From Lepiota brunneoincarnata (Eukaryota; Basidiomycota; Agaricomycetes; Agaricales; Agaricaceae), in assembly GCA_023014365.1 (NCBI GenBank), contig JAEBUN010000008.1, positions 124,001 through 188,000 of the forward strand: a stretch of 64,000 nt of DNA, read 5' to 3'. The position numbers and the translations under genes are program-made. Each line of letters begins with the position of its first letter. Position 1 is the first letter of the stretch. Positions 1 to 10,778 of the stretch are shown in pieces. The notes beneath the pieces are model-generated. The model saw only the letters and a program-made list of their open reading frames with translations, did no database searches and had not been told where the DNA came from.

Positions 1-818
1 GGCTAGTAAAGTGCAAACAATGTGGAAACGAGCCTGAAATCGTCTGTAGTGACGAGGGAAAGGACATGGTGTGGACTCATCAAGTTGGAACAACTCTTGG
101 GCTCACAACAGGGTGATCCAGCTCATTGGTATGCAGTGTGTAATTGCACAAGCCAACAGGCAATCATTGGGGCCCATAACCTGTTGAAGCAGCAAGGCGT
201 AAGTGAAGTGGCACTAGACACTCATGTTGTAGCTTGAGAGAGTTGCTGAGAGAAGATAAAAGTGAGTTGTAGAGCAAGTAGATTGTTCTAAGGTAATACA
301 AGAAATGTAGAGCCATATTTATACTCATCAGAGTCCACAGTGTGTACTACTCATGTAGAGACAAAAGGAGTCATATGTATGCATAGTGAATCATAGAGGT
401 CAATGCAGTCAGGATGAGCAAATAGCATTTCAAGCTCAAGACTACATATGACTAGGCATATGTCATAGGTGTAAAGGCACAAGCACAAGACGGTGTCAGC
501 AATCAGAAAAGGAAAATATAAATTATTTTCAACACTTAAATGATAGATTGCATTGGGAGCTTTCAAGCAAGCCTAAGTGGGTGACATTAGGATTCAGCAC
601 CTTGATGTAAGCAGACTAGGGTTAGGGTTATCAACCATATAACTGGACAAATTGCCCTTACAAAATCTTCTCAAGCACCAGATCTCCATAGAAGCAATGT
701 ATTGGCTTTTTCAGCAAAAGGGTACAGCTGCCACTCTGGAGGGTGTCTGAAAAGGGCCCTATGGGGACAAAAAGGGTATGTTGGATGGGCTAAGCTTGGG
801 CTTGATACCCTGCATACA
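1..818. other. No recognisable gene; degraded repeat-like DNA
   Basis: Short reading frames exist here (for example 22-237), but they use non-ATG starts, have no domain I recognise and look random. The stretch is AT-rich and poor in CpG, like the decayed transposons next to it. The 3' end (about 700-820) flanks the Tc1 element and does not match the gypsy sequence on the element's other side, so the left flank may have been rearranged. Confidence 0.5.
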
Positions 819-820
819 TA

Positions 821-1030
821 CAGTAAGGGACAAAACCCTTCCAATGATTCTTATACTTCAACAAATATGTTAATAACTGTCTACCTACTAAGGCTGAAAC
901 CTTCATATTCTAATTAGGAATACCCATATGGCTCATATACTACCCTGCAAAATGTCATCATGTCATATGCCATTTTAGGAAGTTGGTGAATTAAACAATC
1001 ATTCAAGATCATTGGAAAGGTTTTTGTCTA
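821..1030 (+). repeat. Left terminal inverted repeat of the Tc1-like element
   Basis: This is about 210 bp and pairs with 2587-2798. The outer tip (GGGACAAAACCCTT) recurs in inverted, slightly mutated form at the inner end (AAGGTTTTTGTC near 1017-1029). Each terminal repeat is therefore bounded by two facing copies of the same motif, plausibly paired transposase-binding sites. Confidence 0.88.
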
Positions 1031-1214
1031 TCTCTACTCTAATTACACAATTTTGCTTATTACAGCCCAATAAGTGCAGATAAATGTCATGTGACTGATT
1101 GGAATAATGTATAAATACAGCTGCTGACTCCACTAGCTCACACCACTCCCCCAACTTTATTTTGCTAACTTACAATCTCTTTTTATAACTTAATGCAATC
1201 ATATTCCATCCCTT

Positions 1215-2460
1215 TTGGATAAAGGCCACTCTATTACCTATATTGCTTCTACCACTGGTCTTAGGCTCAGCACTATATCTTGCCTTCACTTCCAACATCA
1301 TTCAGCATTTTTAAAGTCACTTAGTGACCATCCAACCAAGCTTTTTGTTGGCAATATCAAGTATGCCATCTACATACATATGTATCTTATTATATTCCAC
1401 AAGGCCAAAAATGCCTCCCAAATCATCAGAACCCTTTGTACTGTTATTGACCAACCTTTATCCTCCAAAATAGTTTTGCAGAGCAATCAAAAAAGCTGGA
1501 ATGAAGGCCATAGTCAAATGAAAAAGGCCTAAACTCTCTGTTATATACAAGAGGAAAATGTTAGGGGAATGTATAGGCTAGGAAACCCAAATGATGTTCA
1601 AGTAAGGATTGCAATCTTTGCTTGCAGCTATATATATATATACAATAGGTCTGCACACAGACTGGGCTACCAAGGCTGTGGTAACCAAATGATATCACAT
1701 GCATGACAATATCAGAGTATAAATAGATGAGATCTACTATGTGTGATCATAACAGAGACAGGAGGTGTTGAGGCAAGTTGCTGAGGTATCTAGGGCCAAA
1801 CCCCTAGGGTACCCAAGCTAGTCGATGCTCAAGGACCCCCAGGGCAGCTGGAATGGCTGAGGCTACCATATGAACTGTCAGTATAGAGAAACCTACTATC
1901 AGGGTGACCTCTGACAGAAAAGGCTAGAGTGGGCAGAAGTACATGCAGAGTGGACAATACAGGACTGGAATAGGGTTATTTAGTCAGATGAGACCAAAAT
2001 AAATTGCTTAGGGTTGGATGGAAGGGTTTGGGTGTGGAAAAGGGCAAGGGAGAGGCTTAGTAATAGGTGGATACAGGAAACACAAAGTTTGGAGGAGGTT
2101 CTAACATGGTAAGGGGCTGTATGCTATGTGAGGGTCCAGGATTGGTAGCCAAGATTGATGGTAAGATGGATGGTAACCTATTTGTCAGCATTTTGGAGGA
2201 TAAACTCAAGGGGAGTCTGGAGTGATATCATAAAAAGATGGAGGATATTGTCTTTCAAGAAGATAATGATCCCAAACATGGGTGCATCAAGGCCCAAAAA
2301 TAGTTCAAAACAGCTGGAATAAAGGTTATGGTGTAGCCCCCACAGTCTCCAGACCTCAATTCCATTGAACATTTATGGACTCACCTTAAAATCAAGTTAG
2401 GGAGTATGAAGCCCTACCTTAGGGGATATAAGAATTATAGGAGAAGACACAAAAGGAATA
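1215..2460 (+). pseudogene. Tc1-family transposase, broken
   Basis: The 5' part (1215-1532) reads as a helix-turn-helix segment with KGHSITYIASTTGLRLSTIS, typical of the N-terminal DNA-binding domain of Tc1 transposases. From about 1920 other frames give EWAEVHAEWTIQDWN, then SDETKIN with the first catalytic Asp, then QEDNDPKHG with the second Asp (about 2257-2283), then PQSPDLNSIEHLW with the catalytic Glu (about 2341-2376). That order is the DD34E core of the family. Stops interrupt every frame and sequence unrelated to transposase lies between about 1558 and 1880. The gene is dead and the function assignment rests on these motifs. Confidence 0.85.
1558..1880 (-). repeat. Possible decayed LTR inside the Tc1 transposase
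   Basis: The stretch starts TGTTAGGGGAAT, close to the end motif of the solo-LTR family seen at 13010-13330 and 43748-44065, and shares a block like GGTCTGCACACAGACTGGGC with them. It sits where the transposase reading is interrupted. I could not find the opposite LTR end or a target duplication, so this is tentative. Confidence 0.35.
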
Positions 2461-2586
2461 GGATAAGATTCCAGTAGAAGTGTGTCAGAATCTGATAGAG
2501 AGTATACCTGATAGGGTTCAGACTGTCTTGGATGCCAGAGGAGGTTATACCAAGTACTAAAAGTCTAATTATTGGTAATTCCTTAG

Positions 2587-2798
2587 AGATGGACAAAACC
2601 CTTCTAATGATCTTAATTGATTGCTTAATTCACTGACTTCCTAAAATGGCATATGATGTAATAATATTTGGCAAAGGGGTATATAAGCCATATAGGTATC
2701 CACAATTAAAATATGAATGTTTCAGCTTTAGTAGGTGGACAGTTATTAACATATTTGTTGAAGTATAAGAATTATTAGAAGGGTTTTGTCCCTTACTG
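2587..2798 (-). repeat. Right terminal inverted repeat of the Tc1-like element
   Basis: This is the inverse partner of 821-1030 and ends CCCTTACTG before the TA duplication. The inner boundary again shows an inverted copy of the outer motif (GGACAAAACCCTTCTAATGATC near 2590). Confidence 0.88.
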
Positions 2799-2800
2799 TA

Positions 2801-2977
2801 GTACTCCCAGACAACCTCTTTATTACCACAGTTGATGTGGATATTTAAGAGAAAATCACAGACTTCCCAAAATTTGATGCTAAGACCACTGAAGTGCTTG
2901 AACTTCTCCAAGAAGTATGACCAAATGCTACTGACTCTGATTTTGGCACAATACCTACTTTAAATAGCCACCAATGC
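2801..2977 (+). pseudogene. Fragment of a C-family gypsy pol, left part
   Basis: The plus frame reads LPDNLFITTVDV, then KFDAKTTEVLELL and PNATDSDFGTIPTLN. These align by eye with the RNase H-integrase spacer of element C1 (about 26330-26510) and of element D (about 38480-38650). Two stops interrupt it. It ends at the AATGC target duplication (2973-2977) of element A; sequence from the same old family reappears after element A. Confidence 0.8.
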
Positions 2978-3645
2978 TGTCATATCCATGCCAAACCCAG
3001 AGCTTAACCATTATACTTCAGCTTCTCGACTCCACATGCACTCCACATAACAACCCTCTGCCCTCTGACTTGGCCCCGACTTGCTCCGAACTGTAACCCA
3101 TTGCCCTGATCATACAACCATCTCCGCACATGCCATGGTTACCTGACCCTCAGTGCTACTTTCCAGTTCTCCATTCTCCATCCTGTAACCAAGAGACATT
3201 ATCAGTCTCCATACCTGTACTGGTCTCCATTCCATTCATAATCCATTCATAATCTGTTTATAACCATATCAGTCTCTGCTTCACTCCGTCCTATAGTCAG
3301 TATGAGTCATAGTTTGTAAGACCAGTAGTATATATACTGTAGGTACTTGACTTGTACTCCTCAGTCTGATAATCAAATTGAGCAGCAGACTAGCTCCCTG
3401 TCTCCCTATCCTCCTCTCTCTATCTTGCCTTGCTCTGCTTCAGCTCTGACTTCCTGAAATACAGACTAGGACAGCAGGAGGGCACAGCACATATGCTGAG
3501 GCCTGCAAGTCCAACTCCCTGCCTGAAGTACTCTGCCCTTGGTCCCAAAGTCTATGTACTGACTTTGCCCTGTTCCCCAGTTACCTTATACCAAGGATAC
3601 CACCCCAACCCTCTGCTTTGGTCCTGACCCACACTGGCTCTAACA
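2978..3645 (+). repeat. 5' LTR of element A
   Basis: 668 bp, TG...CA ends. It contains the TATA-like run at 3329-3336 and, 34 nt downstream, the block AGTCTGATAAT (3363-3373), which is complementary to the sequence just after the LTR. Confidence 0.93.
3329..3373 (+). promoter_or_regulatory. LTR core promoter and predicted transcript start, element A
   Basis: TATATATA at 3329-3336 is followed 34 nt from its first base by AGTCTGATAAT. In Tf1/sushi-type elements the first bases of the mRNA pair with the primer-binding site, so this block would be the RNA 5' end. The TATA spacing fits that reading. Confidence 0.6.
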
Positions 3646-3647
3646 GT

Positions 3648-3658
3648 ATTATCAGACT
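3648..3658 (+). promoter_or_regulatory. Self-primer binding site, element A
   Basis: ATTATCAGACT starts two bases after the 5' LTR. It is an 11/11 reverse complement of 3363-3373 in the LTR, and no CCA-complementary TGG opens the site. This matches the self-priming arrangement known from Tf1 rather than tRNA priming. Confidence 0.62.
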
Positions 3659-3818
3659 CCAAACTCCTCCTGTCCACCACACTCTGATCTTTTCTAACCA
3701 TGGTCTCTCGAACAGTTACCTGTACCTGCACTCTGGTAGCTCCAGCTGCTCACTGTAGCAAATGCATCATTTGACAACCTCCTTCTGAGGAACTGCAACC
3801 CGACTCCCCAAGGGCTTC

Positions 3819-5034
3819 TTGCTCTCATCAACAATTGGTCACACCCTTGACTCCAGACCAGTTTTCCGAATGATATACAACCCTCACTATTCCAGACCCC
3901 TGATGGCCCCGATGATGGTCCCCGACCCCAATCCTGATCCCAGCGACCCTGGTGATCCTGACAACTATCCTGACAACAGGGATGGGCCCCCAGGCAATGA
4001 TGAACCATCAGACAACAGTGACAACAACAACAACATCCTACCTGGCAACAACTGAGATGACCATGATAGACTCCTGCTCCGAGTTTTCCAATGCATAGCC
4101 GACCAAATGGATGGCTGTGGGAACTCTCAAGCCCCACAGCCTCCCCAAACTCCCCATACCAAAGCTCGCAAACCTGACATCTTTACAGGTTCCAACCCTG
4201 CCAAACTCAAACCCTTCCTCTTCCAATGCCAACTCTATTTCCATACCAACCTGGCCCAGTTTGCTATCCCTGCCACCAAGGTCAACTTTGCATTGACATA
4301 CCTTATGGGTGTGGCCCAGCAATACTTTGAAATCGGCCTCATCAAGGCTGACAACCACGGAATAATGTACAACTGGATCGAGGACTGGGACCAGTTCACC
4401 CTGGAACTGCAGACCAATTTTGGTCCCATGGATCCAACTGGAGAAGCTGCTGAGCAGCTTGACTCCCTCTGAATGTGCTATGATGAGAAGATCGCCATCT
4501 ACAATGTTGACTTTCTCTGCCTAGCTGGCCAACTCTGCTGGAGTGACAAAGTATTTTGTCACTGCTACTACAAAGGTCTCTCCAACTGCATCCAGGACAT
4601 CCTGTCCAATTGGCCCAATGGCAAACCTGACACCTTCATTGAAATGCAGGCAGCAGCAATGAAGATTGACACCTGCTATTGGAAATGCCAAGCGTGAGAA
4701 GGCCCATGCCAAAGCTGCTTCAGACCTGACCTCTAGGAAACCTGAAGGTAATCCATCCCCTTCCACCTCATCCAACACCCAACCTGCTGCCAAGCCTGCC
4801 AACAGTAACAACAAAGGCAGCACCCCCAACAACAACTTCAAGAGCAATCTGCCCAATCCACCCACCGGTCAGAAATTGGCCCCACCCAAATCCGACCTTA
4901 CTAGTAAACTTGGTAAGGACAGTAAATTAATCCCTGAGGAACATCAACAATGTTTCAACAATAACCTCTGCCTTGTCTGCAGCAGATCCCAATCACAGGG
5001 CTGCCAACTGTGACAAGAAGAAATTCCCTGATGC
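3819..5034 (+). pseudogene. Element A gag, broken
   Basis: One frame runs from about 3819 to 4697 through TGA stops at 4053 and 4470. It has an acidic Asp/Pro/Asn-rich N-terminus and then the capsid-like segment with KPDIFTGSNPAKLKPFLFQC and WDQFTLELQTNFGP, typical of gypsy gag. The reading continues in another frame (4698-5013) as a Pro/Asn-rich linker ending in CLVC. The expected CCHC zinc knuckle is split by a further frameshift, because the residues N-H-R-A-A-N-C follow in a different frame near 4990-5010. Confidence 0.8.
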
Positions 5035-5295
5035 CAAGGCTAAAGGCTGACAGGCTCAGCTCCCCGAGACAGATGCACCAGCTCTCCTGAGCCTGGAAAA
5101 ATAGTTGGTGGTCCTCAGGCCTCTGCACAGACTGAGGATCACATTGAACTCTACTGTGTTCCAGAGAGTTTCCATCTCAATGCATCTGCTCTTTCCAACC
5201 TGAACTCTTTTCATATTACATTAACTTCTCCTTTAGTAACTTCTGTATCTTCTGTTTCTGCTCCTGTTCTCTCCACTTCAGACCCACTTTCTACA

Positions 5296-6433
5296 ATGGA
5301 CAATGTAGTTAGTTCTGATTTTTTGTTTTTTCCTCCTTTCAAAGCTCTTGTTGATAGTGGTTCTACTTACTGTTTTGTGGACTCATCTTTTGTTCATTCT
5401 CATAGTATTCCAACCTTGTCCATCCTGGTGATTGAACTTCGGTTATTTGATGAGACCTCAAATGCCTACATTATGGAGCTTGCACAACTGCCTGTATCCT
5501 TTCCCCTCTGGTGAATCTATTACCTTGGACACTTATGTCACCCTGGCTTGACTCTTCCTGTTCTGTGGTCTTAGGACACAACTGGCTCACCTGCTACAAT
5601 CCATTGATTGACTGGGCTTTGGGCAGTATTACTTTCTGGTCATCCCTACTCAAGAATCCTGCTTCTGTCTCTACCTGCATTGCACCCACATCAGCCCCGC
5701 CTATGGCCACCCCTGACACTCCTGACCTAGGTTTACCACCCCTGTCCGGGACCTCATCCCAATCTGTCCCCCTTGCAAAACCACACATATCCCTGATAAA
5801 TGCTCCTGCCTTCATCCACACTACCAAGCTCCCTGGCTCCCAACAATTCCAAATCAACCTCTCCACCACATCCTGCATTGGCTGCATCCTCTTCTGTCTC
5901 CTGAAGACCTGGCTGACCTCTCATCCATCCCTGAGGAATACCATGAGTTTGCCTGATGTTTTCAGTAAATTATGTGCTGACACACTTGCTCCACACCGCC
6001 CTTACGACCTCCAGATTAACCTAGAGGATGGCAGTCAGCCTCCAGTTGGTACCATTTACTCTCTTTCACAATCAGAGCTTGGAGCTCTATGTGATTTTAT
6101 TGATGAACATTTATCCATTGGTTTCATTTGCCCTTCCACTTCTCCTCATGGAGCCCTGGTCCTCTTTGTCAAGAAAAAGGACAGCTTCCTCCAGTTTATG
6201 TGTTGATTTTAGAGGTCTCAACTGTATTACCAAGAAGGATTGCTACCCCCTTCCACTCATCTCTGACCTCTTAGACTCCCCTCACAAAGCCCACATATAT
6301 ACCAAAATCAACCTCCATCACACTTACCATCTTGTCCTGCATTGCTGATGGTGACGAATGGAAGACTGCCTTTCAGACCCTGCTATGGCTCCTTTGAATG
6401 GATGGTTATGCCTTTCAGGCCTCACCAACTGCC
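5296..6433 (+). pseudogene. Element A pol, 5' part: protease and start of reverse transcriptase
   Basis: The aspartic protease signature ALVDSGSTYCFVD lies near 5343-5380 and VVLGHNWL near 5560-5590. The reverse transcriptase begins with SPHGALVLFVKKKD (about 6143-6183), then VDFRGLNCITKKDCYPLPLI (about 6203-6262). Frame changes occur between these blocks. The reading stops at the insertion of element B, whose CCTGC duplication lies at 6434-6438. Confidence 0.85.
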
Positions 6434-6438
6434 CCTGC

Positions 6439-6909
6439 TGTAAGGGCGACCCAGCTACTGTGTTGCATCGACTGAGCAGGGAGAAACCTTAGTGTCATTT
6501 CCAGACTTCTACCAAGTACATACCTGAGCAGGGAGAAACCTTAGAGAATTGAGTAAGGTTTCTCTGAGCTCACCTACACTACTTATACTACCTGCCTGTA
6601 AGGTCCAAGTTGAGTAATCTACTCTACATAAATGGCTGTGAGGTGTCAGGGATGCCTAAAGTAAGTATAGTTGGGAATGGGCTTGGGATAGGGTCATGCA
6701 TGCCAGTGAGGGTTTGTATCTGCATTGGAGGGGTGTAGGAGGGAATTCCGAGTACTGGGGTGTCAGGGGACAGATTTCTGGGCCAAGGGGGTTGAAAATC
6801 TGATTTCTGAGTGCAGGAGGGCTGGGGATTAGATTTCTGAGTGCAGGAAGGCTGGAAATTGGAATTCCAAATCTGCAGTTGTGAGCAATGACCTGGAGTT
6901 CCCCTTACA
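6439..6909 (-). repeat. 3' LTR of element B (left copy)
   Basis: 471 bp. It contains a direct repeat of about 19 bp (TGAGCAGGGAGAAACCTTAG, near 6473 and 6523). The pol reading frame runs on from 6910 into this LTR as far as 6624 without a stop, so the chromodomain protein would have an LTR-encoded tail. Confidence 0.92.
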
Positions 6910-8450
6910 CCTACCCCCTCTTCAAGGTTGTGACGACTTGGCACAATGGTTGGATTGAGGGCATGGAAGGGGATTGAGCCAAATGCAAGACTCCTGATCT
7001 GTCTTGGAGCTCCTGGGTGTTGTTGATAGAATTCCATTATGCAGTTGGGGGCATGGATGTCCTTGGCCGATTCCCAGGAGTTTTCTTCAATCCTGAAGTC
7101 CTTCCATTTCACTAGGAACTGGAGTCTCCTCCAGTGGATGCGGCTATCCAGGATTTCCTCAACTTCCCACTCTTCTTCATCCTCAATGATGATAGGTGCT
7201 GGTAGTGGTTTGGGCTGGCATCTGGGAATGGGGTTGGTGGGAGTGAGTGTGAGCTTTACCACATTGAAGACTGGATGGAGGCGTCTCATGGATTTTGGTA
7301 TCTTCAGTCGGTATGCATTGGAGCTGATCTGTTTGTCAATCGCATAGGGTCCTAACCAGCAATGTGAGAGTTTCTTGGATGGTCATGTGGTTTGTATGTC
7401 TGATGCATCCAGGAAAACCTTGTCTCCAGGCTTGAACTCCAGAGTTGGGGTTTGCTGTTGGTTGTAGTACCTTGCCATGTTGTCTTTGGACTTTGCGAGT
7501 GCCAATCTTGCCTCCTCCAATACCGATTCCATCTGGGATTTGAACTCATTGACTGTTTCCAGCCAAGACAGTTGTTGGCGGGGTTCAAACCCCATTCTTG
7601 GGTTTTGGCCAGTGTCTAGGACAAATGGTGAGTGTTGGGTGGAAGTATGGATGTGGTTGTTGTGCTGAAATTCCACCAGGGGGAGAAGGTCATGCCAATC
7701 GTTCTGTCGCTCATTGATAAAGATCCGGAGGTATTGGTCCAATTCCTGGTTGACCCGTTCTGTCTGCCCATCTGATTGGGGGTGCCATGCTGTAGAGGAA
7801 GCACCTTTGATTCTGAGTAAGCAGTAGAGTTCCCTGGTGAATGATGCAATGAACTGAGGACCCCAATCCAAGACCACTTGATGTGGAAGTCTGTGTAGTT
7901 TCCATATGTGATGGAGAAATAGCCATGCTGCTCTGTCCACTGTAAGGGTAGTGTGTGTTGGGATGAAATGAGCACGTTTGGAGACAGAGTCAACCACAGT
8001 TATGACAGCATCATACCTGTTGGACTCTGGGAGTTCCACTACAAAGTCTACGCTAATGGTATCCCATCGGGCTTCTGGAATGGGGAGAGGGTGAAGTTCT
8101 CTGACAGGGAGTTTCCAGATTGGTTTTGTGTGGAGGCACAGGTCGCATGTAGAAACATACTGACCAATGTAGTGAGACATGTTGGGCCACCAGTCATTTC
8201 AGGAGACAAGTTCCAGAGTTTTCCATTGGCCTGCATGTCCCCCAATTTGGGAATCATGGTGAAGGGCTACAATGCATTGGCAGAGTGCTGCATTATCTGG
8301 AACATATATTTTGCCTTGGAAGAGAAGCAAGCTGTCCAGTTCCAACCACTCGGCACTGTGCACTGAGCATGTTGCAGACTTCTGGAGTTCCTGGGCTGCT
8401 TTGGCCACCATTTCCTCTTGTCTGCCTCCTTGGTTTCCAGAGTGGATGTC
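6910..8450 (-). pseudogene. Element B integrase and chromodomain
   Basis: The frame 8180-7383 carries the integrase core: SVDFVVELP with the first catalytic Asp, DWGPQFIASF with the second, and WHPQSDGQTERVNQELDQYL with the catalytic Glu. A zinc-binding segment lies upstream (MSHYIGQYVSTCDLCLHTK). The C-terminal part (7289-6910) carries HPVFNVVKL and then a chromodomain (EWEVEEILDSRIHWRRLQFLVKWKDF), which defines chromoviruses and is thought to steer integration to heterochromatin. One frameshift near 7350-7380 separates core and tail. Confidence 0.9.
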
Positions 8451-9641
8451 TCAGAGGAGGGCCTGCTCTTCCCCTTGAAGAGAAATCCCATCAACAGCTT
8501 GTACTGCAAAGAGAGATGCTGGGAGAAGCATAATGTCAGCATTATCCTGTGCTCCTGAGCCATGATCAGATCTCTGAGACAAGGTGTCGGACTTTCCCAT
8601 GCTGCAACCAGGGTGATGGTGAAGAGAGAAGTCAAACTGGGAAAGATAGAGGGACCAACGTGCCTGTTGGCGGTTTAGCTTCTGAGCAGTCATGAAATAC
8701 TCCAAGTTCTTGTGATCCATCCAGATTTCAAACTTTTCCAATGCTCCTTCAAGGAAGTGTCTCCACTCTTCCAGTGCTTGGATAATGGCCAGCATCTCCT
8801 TATCATGGATCTTGTAGTTGTGCTCCACCAGAGACAAGGCTTTAGAGTAAAATGCTACTGGGTGCCACTTTCCATCATCTCTGGAGAGTTGAGAGAGTAC
8901 GGCCCCTGTGGCAAAATCTGAACTATCAGCTTCTACTCAGAAGGGTGCCTTATCATCTGGAGAAGCCAAAACTGGAGCCGAAGTGATAGCTGCTTTCAAG
9001 CCATCAAATGCTGCTTGCTGTTCCAAGTTCCACTGCCATGTAGTGCTGTTTTGGGTGAGGTTGAAGAGGGGTCGGGCTATGTGGGAGAAGTCCTGGATGA
9101 AGTGGTGGTAGAAGTTTGTAAAACCCAGGAAAGACTGAAGCCCTAACTTATCCTTGGGGGTTGGCCACTCCTTGACTCCTGCAACTTTGACCAGGTCCAT
9201 CTTGATGGAGTTTTCCAAGATGATGAGTCCTAGGTACTCAATGCAAGTGCACTCAAACTCACACTTTTCTGGCCATAGGTAGAGCTTGTGCCATTGAAGG
9301 ATCTCCATGACATGCCTAACAACATCCCTATGCTGCTCCAAGGTCCAGGTGAAGATGAGGATATCATCCAGGTAGACGACTACAACTCCTTCCATGATAA
9401 GTTCATGAAAGATGTCATTCATCATCGTCTGGAAGGTGGCCAGGCTGTTAGTGAGGCTAAAGAACATGACAAGGGGTTCAAAGAGGCCCCTATTGGTGCA
9501 AAATGCTGCCTTCCACTCATCTCCTGGCTTAATCTGGACATTATTAAAGCCCCATTGAACATCTAGTTTGGTGAAGTACTTTGCCCCCCAGGGCTGCGCA
9601 ACCAGCTCAGAGATGAGGGGTAGAGGGTACTTGTTCTTCAC
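8451..9641 (-). pseudogene. Element B reverse transcriptase (main part) and RNase H
   Basis: Reading 9641 to 8937 gives KYPLPLISELV, FTKLDVQWGFNNVQI, the catalytic YLDDILIF block and SFLGFTNFYHHFI. The frame continues after a TGA just before 8937 into RNase H (EWRHFLEGALEKFEIWMDHKNLEYF, 8837 to 8451). The stop at 8934-8936 sits in a context where Arg is expected (CGA to TGA). Residue spacing otherwise matches intact gypsy pol. Confidence 0.9.
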
Positions 9642-10643
9642 TGTGAGGGCATTGAGTGCTCAGTAATCCTGTACTAGGTGAAGCAAGCTGTCCTTTTTTT
9701 TAATGAAGAAGACCAGGGAAGCCATAGGAGACTTAGATGGGCATATCTGACTGAAAGACAAGTTTTCCTGTAGGAATTTGTCCAGTTCCTTCTGCTCGAG
9801 AGGGGACAGTGGATAGACCTTGCACCCCTTGGGGTCTGCTCCTGGAATGAGCTCTATTGCATGGTCCCAGGGTTGGTGATCCGGGAGCATGTCAAAGGAC
9901 TCCTTGGCAAAGATGGCAGCATACTCCTGAAGATATGGGGGAACATGTGCTTGGAAGCCAGAATTCTGGGGGCTATCAATCTGGGAATTCCAGAAGAAGG
10001 CTTCTGCTAGGCACTGAGAGGTGGTAGAGCCTGTGGCAATCACCTTCAGAGTGGGCTTCAGAGGGAGGAGTCCCACTGCAAAGATGCGATCCCCATCTTC
10101 TAAAGGCTCCTCTGGCTTTTCAGCAGGGAGGGCTGGCTCATCCTCATCCTCTTCTTCATCTAAGGTGGGGAAGGGGCTGAGTTGGCAGGCATGGATGCAA
10201 CTTTCTTGAAGCTTTTGGGCATGGCATTTGGCGCACAACTGGTCTTGGCATTCTGTACAGCATGAGGGGTGTTGGGATAACTTGACTTCTCCAGTTTGCC
10301 AGTCAATTTCTGGGTTATGAAGCTTCAGCCATGTAAATCCCAGAAGGAGTTCTTGCTTCCCCAACTTGGTTACTGCTAACAGCATGCATTCAGCATGGTT
10401 CTGATAGTGTAAGACCACATCTACCACTTTGGAAATTTGTCCAGCCTCATTCGGAGTCCCATCTACATTGAACACCAGGATGGGATTGGATAAGTGGCAA
10501 GTACTGAGGCGAGCAGCATGCACAAAGTCTTGGTCAATGAAGGAACTGATTGCACCGGAATCCACCAATGCCTTGACTGTTTTGCATTCTGCTGAGTCAG
10601 TGGTCTCAAGTTCCACTGTTAACTGGAGAGACTTGGATTCCAA
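9642..10643 (-). pseudogene. Element B protease and N-terminal reverse transcriptase
   Basis: A 327-codon open frame starts at ATG 10643. It has the retropepsin motif ALVDSGAISSFID (residues about 25-37), ELLLGFTWL, a Cys-rich spacer (CCTECQDQLCAKCHAQK) and the start of RT ([17 protein letters not shown], about residues 300-320). It stops at a TGA in the sequence QDY-stop-ALN, where gypsy RTs have Arg, and then continues in frame as RT. The zinc-ribbon-like Cys cluster between protease and RT is unusual for the family. Confidence 0.88.
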
Positions 10644-10778
10644 GTTGGAATAAGCAATGATTGGTCTCTTTGGGAGGTGGCATTCCCAGCAGGGACGTCA
10701 CACTGAAGTTTTTGGGGGTGGTGGTGTGTCTCTGAGAGTTGGTTTAGAGCTGGAAGCAGGTTCTATTTCATCTACCGA

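Larger units (their letters stand above)
821..2798 (+). mobile_element. Tc1/mariner-type DNA transposon, degenerate, 1978 bp
   Basis: The element is flanked by TA dinucleotides (819-820 and 2799-2800), the hallmark target duplication of the Tc1/mariner superfamily. It begins CAGTAAGGGACAAAACCCTT and ends with the inverse complement. The terminal inverted repeats are long, about 205-210 bp, and nearly identical by eye. Between them lies a broken transposase frame with a helix-turn-helix N-terminus and a DDE-type core. The transposase carries several in-frame stops and probably an insertion near 1558-1880, so this copy cannot move by itself. The flank from 2805 is a gypsy pol remnant, so the element landed in or beside an older retrotransposon. 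Confidence 0.9.

Noticed and set aside
22..237. Short frame at the window start as a gene
   Set aside because: GTG start, no domain, low CpG and decayed surroundings; no support.
6473..6545. Repeated GAGCAGGGAGAAACC blocks, first considered a short-repeat array
   Set aside because: Only two units per LTR, no spacers of constant length; they are part of the element B LTR, and both LTRs carry them.
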